Below, in pieces: positions 1-10,606 of a stretch of DNA of 52,956 nucleotides. A program made the position numbers and the translations under genes. The stretch comes from Psilocybe azurescens (lineage: Eukaryota > Basidiomycota > Agaricomycetes > Agaricales > Agrocybaceae), in assembly GCA_023853785.1 (NCBI GenBank), contig JAJIRX010000589.1:1-52956 (forward strand). Direction: 5' to 3'. The notes beneath the pieces were generated by a model, which was not told where the DNA came from, did no database searches, and saw nothing but the letters and a program-made list of their open reading frames with translations. The number at the start of each line of letters is the position of its first letter. Position 1 is the first letter of the stretch.

Positions 1-202
1 TACAATGACTTCATATTGCTGACATTTTGATGGATCACTGATCGAGCTCTAAAATTGGCAACTCTTACAAATAATTTGATGGACCGTTGAGAGAGCTCTA
101 GGCTTAATAACGTGACTTTACAAACATTTTGACGGCTGATCGGGCTCTAAAATTCCACATCTTACTAATATATTGATGGACCGTTGCCAGAGCTCTAGGC
201 CT
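1..202 (+). repeat. Left terminal inverted repeat of the KDZ element, with internal ~97-bp repeats
   Basis: This is the inverted partner of 10400-10606. The arm itself contains two direct copies of a ~97-bp unit: GATCGAGCTCT at 40 recurs as GATCGGGCTCT at 138, and GATGGACCGTTG at 78 recurs at 175. A third, degenerate piece lies at about 203-245. Palindromic GAGCTC cores recur. Repeated sub-terminal motifs of this kind are typical transposase-binding arrays, though that role is inferred. Confidence 0.8.
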
Positions 203-755
203 GATGCGAATTCCATCACCTGACTAATATTTCGATGGACTGTCTTGTCCAATTATGAACGTGAAATTGAAGTTCAAATTGCTTATACTGAGTTCTGAAC
301 ACAGTTATACTTGAAGAGATCTGAAGGAAACATTGTAGAAAATATTTTGATATCTTTACATGCTTAATATACTACCGATGTTGCGCTATTCATCTGCATA
401 GACCCAAAATTTCGACGGTTTTGCAGGTTTTCCGCTTCGAAGAATGACAGTACCTGGAGCGGCGGAATTAATAGTTTTGGATGTGCTTGTAGTGTAAACG
501 TTAGCCAATTGGCTGACACGAAGAGCTGTGAAATCAGACCTTGCAAGTGGATCCTCAGTATTACGAGCACTGCGACGCTTTGCAATTGTGGTCGTGTCTG
601 GAATGTTTGATGTACTGGTTTTTTAATCAGGAAAGTGGTATCAGCAAAATTCAGTCTCGTTAATATGCGATTGCCTACCTTTCACCTTTCTGATATTTTG
701 TATGATTTCCTGCCACATTCAAACTCCCTTTCCGCTTTCTATTTTTCGATTTCGT
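203..755. other. Left sub-terminal region without a recognisable gene
   Basis: After a degenerate third copy of the terminal-repeat unit (203-245) this stretch shows only short ORFs with no protein-like composition. No coding signal was found on either strand. Confidence 0.4.
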
Positions 756-878
756 GGTCGCCGCGGGCCATTAATGCAGGAACAGGGGATGGTGGAGCAG
801 AGGGTGGGGGAGTTTGTGGTCGCTGGTGGGGCCATTGATGCAGGAACAGGGGATGGTGGAGCAGAGGGTGGGGGAGAG
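756..878. repeat. 64-bp direct repeat, about two copies
   Basis: The block beginning GGTCGC, followed by a GCAGGAACAGGGGATGG core at 776, returns 64 bases later with the same core at 840. The two copies are nearly identical. On the minus strand the repeat lies downstream of, or within, the last exon of the decayed accessory gene and encodes a Pro/His/Leu-rich repeat in one frame. Confidence 0.8.
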
Positions 879-973
879 TTTGCGGGGATGCATGGGCTGA
901 ACGTTGGCGTGAAAGATCCGGCGATATAGAGCGAAAGTCGCCCAGTGGTCGAGGTGACAAGGGATGGTCGATG

Positions 974-2639
974 TCAAAGCTGTCTGGCCATCTGTATGGG
1001 AAGGGATTCAAATCGTCGTCTTCTGTTTGGTCGGTGTGGTGCAGTCTTTAACGGTAGTTTCTCATTGGATGTCTGGGAAATGAGCAGTGTTTCGACAGGT
1101 GTTGGAATAGATATGGCAGAGAGTCGAGAGGACCCCGCATGGAAAGACGATGCTGGTGCTGTGGATTTGCCTTCCGAAGAAAAATGTCCCAGCGAATCGA
1201 TAGACACCGTGTTCTCGCCAAATTCGAGCGATGTCAGTAGCGACATGTATTCCTTGTCTTTCGGAAGTGCGCGATCTTTGCATTCTTCTGGTGCTACAAT
1301 GAATATATATTAGCTGAAACCATCTGGGTACTCAAGAAGATAGAAACTCACTGTAGCATTTCTGTAAAAATTGCCGTAAGATGGGAACAATCACCTTCTT
1401 CAGTCGCAGGCGCCCGCACGGCCAAATTTCATAGGGACATCTCCAGATGTCGTTCCAGAGTGAACACTGAATTGAGTCAAATAAGCAACATAGATGGCAA
1501 TGTAATAGCAAGTATCGTACCTTATGACACTGAACGTTCCACCCTGGGCTGGTTCAGGCCCACCAGCAATCAAAGTTGCCTTCCATCCAGTAGCCTGCGT
1601 AATGCCGTCAAGAATGGGCTGCATAAACTGAATCATCTCTTGAATAGCTCTAGATAACAATTGATATAAAGTCAGTAGATGATTAATATATCAGTAAGAC
1701 GTACCGTTGACGATCAATTGGCTCTGTGGACGGCTCTGCATGTAATCCTTTTTCATAGGCAGCCATAGCCGCCTCATGCTCATCATGCGGCTTTCTTCCA
1801 TTTCCTCTGCTCATGTAGATCCAGTCTGGAAAACATCCTGCGGGCGATTTCGTCTCGAGTCTTAGCGATAGTGTTCGGCCTTTAACAGACGGGGTTCCAT
1901 GGCCATTAGCTCCTTTTCGATGCTTTCTGCGCGGTTTTCCTCCAAACGTTAACGGTGGACTTCTGGCGAGGTTTGGTGGGTGCTGCTCCGGTAAGGTATT
2001 GGGTTAAGAGGGCCAATGGTGCGGCGCCAGCTTTTGAACCCGAGGATACATCCTGGTCCTTCGAGTACTGATAATGAAACCACCTTTGATTTGCTAAACG
2101 TTTGATTAGTTAAGCGAAGCGTGACGTACCGACGTAGTACTCACTCCCTTGCGATAATTCACAACATTCCTTCTGTCCTCAATCCTCTTCATCTCAAGGG
2201 CATACTCCAGCGGGCGCAGCTTGTCTTTGTCGGGTTCTCTCGTCTCTGGGTCCGGTGCACCGTCGTCGACAGAAGCCAAATGTTCAGCGCTCGGTTCCTG
2301 CTCGTGAGGTAGGTCCGCTGGGTACCTCTTGAAGTATCGTCGCTGAATTAGCGAAAGCGCTTCTGGAATACATCCCTCAGAAACAGCAAGAGCGTATGCC
2401 GGCTTCTCTCCGAGCAGGAATTCTCTTCGAGAGCCTTGGAATGCCCCTTTGTTGACCATATTTTCTATTTCAGGTGAGTATCCACGCCTCTCTGTGGTGT
2501 GTAGATTGCTTACATTACGTTGACTCGAGGGCACACAGTTCAACGAAGTAGAATCTCGTTGTTTCAAATTAGCCATACAGTCAATCTTAGCCCCCGCCTG
2601 CATTGCATGAGCTGGTTCGCATGTGATTCGATCTTTCAC
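974..2639 (-). pseudogene. KDZ-element accessory gene of unknown function, frameshifted
   Basis: The minus strand has a long first exon (2639 to about 2150), ending with the segment EDRRNVVNYRK. Shorter blocks separated by GT/AG introns follow (intron at about 1650-1700; another at about 1465-1515 splits FSVI from VHSGTTSGDVP). Recognisable blocks are LALLTQYLTG, DEIARRMFSRLD, EATG-like QATGWKATLIAGGPEP and SGTTSGDVPMKFGRA. I recall this combination from many uncharacterised agaricomycete proteins but know no function. Reading it needs at least four frame changes. Two (around 1925 and 1410) are mended by one base in a homopolymer; two others (around 1870 and 1790) are not. It is therefore called a pseudogene, with the warning that part of the damage may be assembly error. 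It lies inside the KDZ element, opposite in direction to the transposase. Confidence 0.55.
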
Positions 2640-3017
2640 TTTGTAAGTACCCTAATCTATCTGTTTCTGCGTATTGTAACACTCTGACTACCAATTTATT
2701 CAGCCATATGAGCTGGTTCAGAACGATCGACGGCTTATTCCACCAGTATCAGATCCGAAATTGCGTCGTATGGGCGGGAAAAGATATAGCAGACCTTTCG
2801 GCCACTATCGGATTTCTTTTCAACCCTCGTCCGGCCACTTCCTCTTCCTTACCCTCTTCTTTATTCTTTCCATGCTGCTATCGCCGTTTGACTTTGCGCT
2901 GCCTCCTGATTCTTTGCCTCCTCTGCTATCTGCTGTTCCAGCACCCGTCATGCCAGGGTGCGTATCGCCGCGCTTCTTTTCGATTATCCTCTTACAAACA
3001 ACCCTACAGATTCTAAC

Positions 3018-3931
3018 ATGGATATCGTCGATGCTCACGGTGAGCCATGGGAGCCGACCAACTACTCCAGCACAAAGGTTCCTCTCCCTGGCCACTTTGT
3101 AGAGCCCATGAGGTCCTTTTTGATAGTTACAGTTGGGGCATGGGTTGGTATAAAACCTTGGGATGCGTGGAGTTTTTTTCTTTTCTTTTTTTTTCTTGTA
3201 TCCTACACTGTTAACTCCCTTTTAGTTCAATTGATATCGAGGCCCTGCTCCATGATCCAGGCTCCGAGGTGAAGCACGTAGCTTCATGGGACGAGGCCGT
3301 CGCCTGGTACAGGAATCGGTATCAAGCAGACGGTATTCATATCCTTCCAGCTTCTCTCGCTCCCGTTGTGCCTGCCCCTCCCCTACCCTTCCTGTTGCTT
3401 CCCTCCCCCTGTTATACCCGCTGCACCTGCTCCTCCCGCTACGATAATATCTCAACCCACTGTCGCTTCTCGGAAGCGCACATTTGTTCCCCTGAACATC
3501 ATACCCCCTCCGCCCTCCTATGCACTGTCTAGCCATGTGGCAGCCTCCTCATCGGCCTTGGCAAGCCGAGACGACTCTCAAGCAGCTCTTGGTAGGCGCT
3601 CTCCTCATCGACCTTGGCGCACTCGAGCTCCTGCTCCTCTGGCCGCTGCTCCAGGGCTCGCACTAGGGTTGTCAAGAACAAACCTCCCTATCAGCACCCT
3701 GTCTTCTCAAACGTCCACGTTGATGATTATGAATGGATACTCCCGCCAGGAAGTCCAAGGGAAAAGAAAAGGCCGCCGACAATATCGAATCTTCCACTGC
3801 CTCTCAACGCCGATCAGAGCGCTTCTCCAGCGCTCTCTTTGAGGCTCCCATTGCCTCTGGTAGTTCATCCCGTTCTTCCTCCCGCTTGGCGTGTGTTCAA
3901 CATCCTTCCTAAGTGGGGAATTTGTGAGTAG
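3018..3931 (+). CDS. Hypothetical protein in the KDZ element, proline-rich
   Basis: The ATG at 3018 opens a short exon with the peptides VDAHGEPWEP and PLPGHFVEP. After a T-rich intron ending at a TTTTAG near 3225, the segment IDIEALLHDPGSEVKHVASW and then DEAVAWYRNRYQADG follows. The pattern of a Gly/His-containing loop, SWDEA and a Tyr/Arg helix loosely resembles the small N-terminal domain that precedes fungal and viral RNase H (Cauli_VI/RNase H1-N), but I could not confirm it. The rest is Pro/Ala/Ser-rich and changes frame near 3400. No catalytic domain is seen. It could be a remnant of a retroelement-derived or KDZ accessory gene. Confidence 0.3.
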
Positions 3932-4331
3932 CTTACAGGTACACAGTATGCAATAGGCTGTAATTAGTTCAATCACATGGTTTTCCGTAGTTACAAAATA
4001 TATGTCTTATTCCGCCCTTCACAACATTTTTCGGATTGGTTTCTGTAAGCCAAGTAAAAGCTGTGTCTGGATGCCAAGTAGAATTGAAGAGAAAAACTGT
4101 AATTCAAAATTTCATGATAAGATCGATGAACCAGTTCGGTAGGGTATACCAGTGGTGGAAGAATGCAAAAACTAGTAAAGGTCGTTATTTACTTCAAAGC
4201 CGTCAATTGTTTTATATTATCAATAACGATTACATTAAATAGATGGGGAATGTCTTTATTTGAAGCCCTCCAGGTAAAATTTGTGAACGAAAGAGACAAA
4301 CGTACGGGCTCCGTCAAAGTAACAATTCAAG

Positions 4332-4904
4332 TCAATCCTCATCCCCCAATGCCATCAGTCGTTGGTATTCCTCCTCGTCTTGTTCCAGTTGTTGTGCGTG
4401 CTTTTTTCTAGTCTATACAAGTAATGGTAAGCAATGGAATCCATAATAGGTTCAAATGAAAACATACCGATAGCGCCTGGAACAAAAATTAAAGCGCAGC
4501 CTGTTTTTTCTCCGGGTAGCGTGCTTGAGCCTGCCTATGCTGTTCTTTCTCCAGGCTAAGTTCTTCGGGGATGATCTTTTCCTGGAATAAATCAGCATTA
4601 GTTTCTTGCAGCTACACTGATTCGATGTTTAACATACCTCTTGATTCTTTTCGTAAGCGATCATTAGCTCTTACTCTCGATATGTTTCTGCAGTAATATT
4701 GAATGTCCTGGCTATACTAAGAGACAAGCTGGAGTATTTACTCATCAGATATTCCCTCTTTATTTTAAGGTTGTTTTGACGTTGTTCTTCATCGATCGGT
4801 GCAGGCATGAGAGCTAGGAAACGGTGAGGAACAACGAACGGCAAATTTGTGGCACAGGCTGTTATCAATTCTAAAAATAGATGCTTCCCGAAATGGACTC
4901 GCAC
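4332..4904 (-). CDS. Hypothetical charged protein in the KDZ element
   Basis: The minus strand shows a chain of protein-like segments with usable introns: ELITACATNLPFVVPHRF, DEEQRQNNLKIKREYLM, then ELMIAYEKNQE, an intron, EKIIPEELSLEKEQHRQAQ, and after a second intron KKHAQQLEQDEEEYQRLM up to a TGA at 4332-4334. Two exon joins become in-frame if one base is added to a T3 run (near 4493) and to an A6 run at the last acceptor. One TAA near 4680 remains in frame. The protein is strongly charged and helical; I do not recognise a family. It sits between two other accessory genes of the element. Confidence 0.35.
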
Positions 4905-5799
4905 CGAAATCCTATACTTTTGGTGGCTCTCGACACTTGAGACTGAGCACCTGGTGATAGATAAAGCTCATAAAAGCTCTTTATACACAATTTTTGTTTA
5001 ATACATGGCGTTGAGGACCAAAAAAGCGAGATATCAGATATGACTTTAACACGGTTTTGAGCCGAAGGCACAACTGAGTTTCATATAGCATCTAGAAACG
5101 CGTCTCAGAGTGCTCAAGAGTTTACACAACTCTGTCATGCATCGCTGCCTAAATTTTTATGCGTATATGAATGGGTATGCTATAGGTAGCTGTACATATA
5201 ATTATTTTCATTCAGAGACCCATACTTCGTCAGTAATAAACAATTCTTTTGTTCAAGGGTTTTCCGAATCAGCATTTTACCCGGAATCAGCACTTTCGAA
5301 AACTAAAACATTCTGTTTTGAAGGTGTACTGAGGGTGCTTCAAGATGAAAATAATATATAACGTATACCACCATTAACTAATTCATATTTTGGACAACTA
5401 GCAGTATTTCAGACCTTCTTTCCATCTTAAAGCCTCTAACTGTGTATATGACTCTAAGTCCTCTGGCAGAAGAGTTTTGAGGTACTTCGTCCTTTGTCTT
5501 GCAGTCGTGGGCCACCCATAGAAAGAGCCCACCGGCTGTGTAAGGGGTGAGGGGTGAATGACGTTAAGTGAATGTGGAGGTGAATGAGGGTAAGCGAATG
5601 TGCTTTACCGTATACAGCTTGACAAAGAGTTTGAGGCGACGTATCTAGATCCTGGTGAAATGAAATAGGTGAGTATCAGGCCTGATGTGATGAAGGGGTA
5701 GGTAGAAAAGTCTGTTTGGAAGAGAGGAGAGGTCAGCGTTAGTTCAATTGGTGGTTCGATTCTACTCAACATGGATACTCAACATGGATTGACAATGCG
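4905..5799. other. Stretch without a recognisable gene inside the KDZ element
   Basis: Only short ORFs with no domain-like composition occur on either strand. The segment 5545-5610 has short imperfect GTGAATG and GGTGAATGA repeats. The 5' end of the minus-strand charged protein gene may extend into its left part. Confidence 0.3.
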
Positions 5800-6170
5800 G
5801 ACGACGATTGGCAACGGAGGAATGTGCAAGAGAAGAATCAGGAGGGAAGAAGGTTTCAGAGGACAACGATTGGCATCGGAGGGATATGAGAGAGAAGAAT
5901 CTGGAGGGAAGGAGATTTTAGCAGACGACGATTGGGATACAGGGAGCTTACATTTGAAGATGAGGGATGTGCGAGAGAAGAATCTGGAGGGAAGGAGGTT
6001 TCAGTGGACAACGATTGGCATCGGAAGGATGTGCGAGAGAAGAATCTGGACGGATGGAGGTTTCAGCAGACGACGATTGGGATACAGGGAGCTTACAGTG
6101 AAAGAAGATTCTGGAGGGACGGACGTTTGGGAGTGGAAGACGATTCTGGAGGGAAGGGCGTTTGGCAATG
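5800..6170 (+). repeat. Minisatellite, five degenerate units of 60-80 bp
   Basis: Units share the cores GACAACGATTGGCATCGG (or GACGACGATTGGGATACAGG), a GAGAGAAGAATCTGGAGGGA block and a GGTTTCAG or TTTTAGC end. Starts are near 5800, 5862, 5924, 6009 and 6068. Two longer units contain the same ~25-bp insertion with AGGGAGCTTACA, so duplication occurred in steps. One plus-strand frame stays open for 168 codons across the array, probably because the repeat lacks stops rather than because it is a gene. Confidence 0.85.
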
Positions 6171-6591
6171 TCAGTGACGCTGCTTTGTGGAAGAATGGTA
6201 GGATAGAAGGAGATGGGACTTACAGATGGACGAGGAACGTGAGCACCACCGATATGCTAGGAGTCAGGGCTGAGTGACTGAATAAAAAGGAACGGGCGTA
6301 CGGTGAACGCAATCGTAATCTAGTTCGAGTACATCGTCAGCTAGTTGCGCGGGTGTGTGGGTTAGAGGATTTGTAACGTACCAAAGAAAGTGGAACAAAG
6401 AGAGCAAAGAAATAGAGATAGACCTTTTCAACAGGGGTTTAGGGGCGAGTTTGAAATATGGATGGAGGTCAAGAAGACCAATCAGAACCGTTAAACGACT
6501 GTTGATGCAATCACGTGATTTGTTTTTCGTCGAGTATACTGAGTCTGGTTTTCTTAAAGTCTTCATTGATCTTCGATTCATATTCGCTTAG

Positions 6592-9500
6592 ATGTTCTCC
6601 AAAAACGCCGACGGATTACTGCTCGCCAGGTTGGTGCATACCATGACTCTGTGCAGATACTCAACGATTTCGATATTATCCACTCTAGCGAGGGCACTTT
6701 TGCAAACGTCGGTGGAACAACACGAGCAGCACGCATAGATCATTCCCGAACGTGTAGCTGGGGCTTGGGAGCAAGTAACTTCGTGGTCCCCTCCTGATGA
6801 CGAGAACTTCGCCCTAAACGCAGATGAAGAGTGGTACAACGAAACAGTCGAGGCCGAGGTGATGGAGGAATGGCCCCCGCCTCAAATAGCTGCGAAACAA
6901 AAAAGAAAAAGAGTGTCGTTTCAGTCAGTATTTGTCTGCTTTTCGTTCGACCGCTGCTGACTACTAGCTAATGTATGTAGAGACGTCCCCATGTAGTATG
7001 GAAAGAAACACATCGGCAGGGATACCTCGACGAGATTCTTCGCTGGGAAGGAAGGGGGACTTTCGACATGCACAGCACTGTCCGGATTGCATTGCGCGTT
7101 CCGTTGAAGATCCTGGCCCTCCGGAATATAGGTGCAGAGAGTGCATCTCTCCTGACCTTACGTGCCGAGTGTGTTGCGTGAAGAGACACCGACTGCACCC
7201 ATTCCATCGTATTGAGGTGCGTATTTTTCTAGTTTGACAATTCTGCTCTTGCTAACGTTCAAACAAGAAATGGACTGGAACGCAGTTCATTGAGGTGTCG
7301 CTCAAGACTCTGGGACTTCGGCTCCAGCTCAATCACTCTTCCGGCTACTGCGAAATCCCATTCCATGTCATTCGAATATGTTGGTGCTTCATACGAATGG
7401 CATACACTCTGTGAACGTATTTTATTGTGGTTGCCCCGTGAAATTCCCCACCATCTCCAGCTCCTTCGTCAAGGCTTTACCCAGCATCTCAGTTGTCGGT
7501 ACAGACGTGTGCAACATTTGAAGTCCTCCGCCACCTCCACAAACTCGCACTTACTACAAAAGCATCGACATACGATTTCTACCGCTGTCTCAAAAATCAA
7601 CCACAAACCTAGGCATTAACTCCCCCAAAATCGCGATACCGGGCGCTTTCGGGATGATACTGCAGTGGCGACACTTACAGATGCTCAAGTGGGCGGGGCG
7701 AGCACACGATATCACTGGCGCTGCGGGGACATCAGCTGGAGAATTGGCAATCATATGCCCTTCGTGTCCACATCCTGGCATTAACTTGCCAACTGATTGG
7801 GAGAAGGTTCCTAAGGGAATGAAGTGAGTTGTCGAATATGACTTCGACGAGTCCTATCTAACTATATTCTAGGTTTCTCTATATGATGATCATTTGCATG
7901 GATGCCAACTTTCGGTTGAAGAATCAACTCATGTCTAACTACTCGCAAGATCCTGGACTCGGAACTGGATGGGCGTATATGGTTCCTCGAGAGCCATACG
8001 AAAATTATGTTTTGAGCCGAGCAAACGATGAAGACGTATGCTCCGCTTTGTTATATTTTGTTTTCTTGTCTAACGATCCTCCAGATTAGCACTTGCGTTG
8101 GATTCCAGGCCCTGGCGAAGGCGAACACTAAATTTTCGATTGGTTCTACGATACACAGGGGTTGGAGCTGCGGTATGTGGGAGATCGGAGATGATCCTGC
8201 CAGTAGGGGTAGGAAACCTACAAAAAGGAGAGCGGTGAGTACTCTACTTTCTGAAATCCTGATTCATCGTTGACGTTTTCTGCAGGTACGCCAATATGGA
8301 CTATATCTTTGCTTCGATCCTTCAGATGATAGCGGTTCACCTCGTTCTGATAAGCTACGATATCGCCTGCCAATGGTTCATCAACCTATTCAAAAGGATG
8401 GAGAATGACTGGCCTGAAAGCCTCAAACCAGCTGCGACAACAACCCTGGTTCCCGCAATTCCTAAACTTCATGAACCAATGCATACGCAGGCCAACCATC
8501 AGGTTTATTCTTTAAATTATATCCCCGGTGTTGGACTCTCTGACTGCGAGTGCCCAGAACGTGTATGGTCAAATCACAACGCTCTTTCAAATGCAACCAA
8601 GACTCAGGGGCCCGGCTCTCGACAGGATACGCTGGACGATCACTTCGGATTTTGGAATTGGATGAAGTACACATCGTTGGGAAAGTCCTTGCTACGAAGG
8701 TACAAAAACGCCGTTGCCGAGCTTAGCAATGTTCAAACTGAAGGCCATCATGGCCTGTCAATCTCGCTGGACGACGATCTGTTGAAGAAGTGGGAGGATA
8801 TGTGTCAGAATGGGAGGATGATGGGTTTCCGAAGAACAAGAAAACCCATACCATATGCCAGAAAACAGTAAGCAGACGTTAGTAAATGCATTTCCCAGTG
8901 ATGCTAACTATCTCTTAGCTATGACAGAGGCTCAAGTTCAGAAGGAATTGGCCGAAAGCGAAGCAGAGTACATCGCTCAAGGGAACACCTTCCCCCATGC
9001 AACAACCGCTTCAATGTTCATTGGGCTAGGCCTTGAGCTTGAAGAGGCTCAGTGAGTATTGGTATCTTATTGTATTTCCGTCACTCAACTAATGTAGTTT
9101 TATTTTTGAAAGACGACGTATCCGTCGTCTGGCTAAAACGCCAAGGCACATTCAACTATCCGACAGGCAGGCTCTTTGACAGAGCAGCTAAACGTACTCG
9201 CAACACGCATCCGCGCCTGGGAACAACTTCTCCCCATCTACATTCCTGGTATTCTGCAATACCAAACCGACCATCCTCGCCTCATCGACTTCAATGAACT
9301 CCGAAGATACCGTACTTTGGCTACCTTCTGCCATTCCGGAACCTCATCGGTCTCGTATATCTAGGGCTGGATTGGGGGATATTGAGAGTCGGCCGCGCCA
9401 TGCCCAGATGGTTGACTCTCTAAATTCAATTCGCCAAATCCTTAAGGTCAAAACCAGAATGATCCAATTCAAAAATAAGAACATCCGTGGTCAGCGGGAT

Positions 9501-10268
9501 GGCCTTCGTTCGACCTCCGTAATCGATCGTGTTCATGAACGTAGCTAGGTTTGCCGCAGCGAAGTATCGTGGCTGCACGTATCGCCTAACTGGCTTTTGG
9601 TGGGGCCGGGGACTGGGAGGTGCTGTTGAAGAAACTGGAAGACGGTGACATCAGAGGGTACCAAGACCCAAATCGACTACATATCCGAGTTGGACGGCGT
9701 GGAACGTATGAGGACGGCCAAGGCCCAGCCGGATGGTGTGAGGCAGGAGGAGGGAGAGCTGGAGCTATTCAACGAAGTCAGGACCAGAAGAGATGGCACA
9801 GGCGAAACTCGGCGAACACTCGTGGATTTGGACCACTGCCACAAGTGCTACCGCCTCGGACGATGATCGCGTATGATATTCTCACGAGTGGAATGGGTGA
9901 AAAGTCGTGCGAGAGCTAATCGAGCGAAGGAGGAGGTCATGCTTCTCAAGGAGGAGATGAGACGAACACTTGCCTTCCTAGATTGGAAGGCAAACTGGTG
10001 GCGCAACCGACAGCGCTCCAGGGCTGTCACCGAGTCAAAGGATTTGTTGGAAGGGATTTCTTCATATGCTCTGGTCGCGAGGCCGGTGTTCAGGAGTCTC
10101 TCGCTAATCATTTCCGAGACTTGTGGAAGGCTCCTCTTCAAGACATCACCCATAATAGCAACAACAACGACCAAGATGACGAGAATGATGAAAATGATGA
10201 TAACGAGCCTGAAGACGCATGACGACGGCGAGGTGATGGATGTTGATGATCTTGAGGACGATATCTGA
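6592..10268 (+). pseudogene. KDZ transposase with CxC2-like cysteine cluster, decayed
   Basis: This is the transposase of the enclosing element. In order it has a basic start (KRRRITARQ), an acidic linker, a cysteine cluster (CPDC, then CRECISPDLTCRVCC and a His pair; about 7074-7215), and the KDZ core. The core includes DANFRL (7900), DPGLGTGWAY, CVGFQALAKAN, YANMDYIF, SYDIACQW (8353), CECPERVWSNHN (8543), DDHFGFWNW, and a C-terminal helical region with WKANWW and an acidic Asp/Asn tail. The Asp of DANF, the Asp of YDIACQW and the Glu of CECPE match the expected acidic triad. Introns are visible at 7213-7266, 8037-8086, 8234-8285 and 9052-9098. Frame breaks occur at 6601-6605 and 7054-7058 (each fixed by one homopolymer base) and near 6755, 8140, 9290, 9545 and 9570, with a TAA in place of Leu near 9585. 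The latter group points to real decay. Confidence 0.85.
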
Positions 10269-10399
10269 TTTTTAGGTGGAGGGTTTGTACTGTATCATAT
10301 TTCTATACCACTGTATACATTTTCTACTTTTACTACACTTTTGGTTGGCAATATGTAAATGAATTACCCAAGCTTTCGACAACCAATCATGATGATGTT

Positions 10400-10606
10400 A
10401 GGCCTAGAGCTCTGACTACGGTCCATCAATATATTAGTAAGATGTGGAATTTTAGAGCCCGATCAGCCGTCAAAATGTTTGTAATACGAAGTCACGTTAT
10501 TAAGCCTAGAGCTCTCTCAACGGTCCATCAAATTATTTGTAAGAGTTGCCAATTTTAGAGCTCGATCAGTGATCCATCAAAATGTCAGCAATATGAAGTC
10601 ATCGTA
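10400..10606 (-). repeat. Right terminal inverted repeat of the KDZ element
   Basis: Reverse complement of window bases 1-202, with a 5-base insertion near 10485 relative to the left arm and about three substitutions. It carries the same internal duplicated ~97-bp unit with GAGCTC cores. It begins ~130 bp after the transposase stop. Confidence 0.8.

Larger units (their letters stand above)
1..10606. mobile_element. KDZ-type DNA transposon with long terminal inverted repeats
   Basis: The first ~202 bases of the window and 10400-10606 are inverted copies of each other and enclose a KDZ (Kyakuja-Dileera-Zisupton) transposase gene. By eye the two arms differ at about three substitutions and one 5-base indel. 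The left arm starts at base 1 of the window, so the true outer end and any target-site duplication cannot be seen. The enclosed 10 kb holds the transposase at the right end, reading outward to the right arm, and three other genes or remnants on both strands plus a minisatellite. KDZ elements in agaricomycetes are known to be large and to carry accessory genes. The near-identical arms suggest a fairly recent insertion or homogenisation, while the transposase contains damage beyond sequencing-type indels, so this copy may be non-autonomous. Confidence 0.8.

Noticed and set aside
739..1011. A minus-strand ORF of 90 codons as a separate gene
   Set aside because: It covers the 64-bp direct repeat and its His/Pro/Leu-rich translation follows the repeat. 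It is at most a tail of the accessory pseudogene.
5771..6277. A 168-codon ORF as a real protein gene
   Set aside because: It is the open frame of a minisatellite; the translation is a Gly/Arg repeat without domain character, and overlapping frames are open too.
1..10606. A TET/JBP dioxygenase gene as KDZ cargo
   Set aside because: I looked for HxD and the downstream H/R pattern in the element's genes and did not find it.
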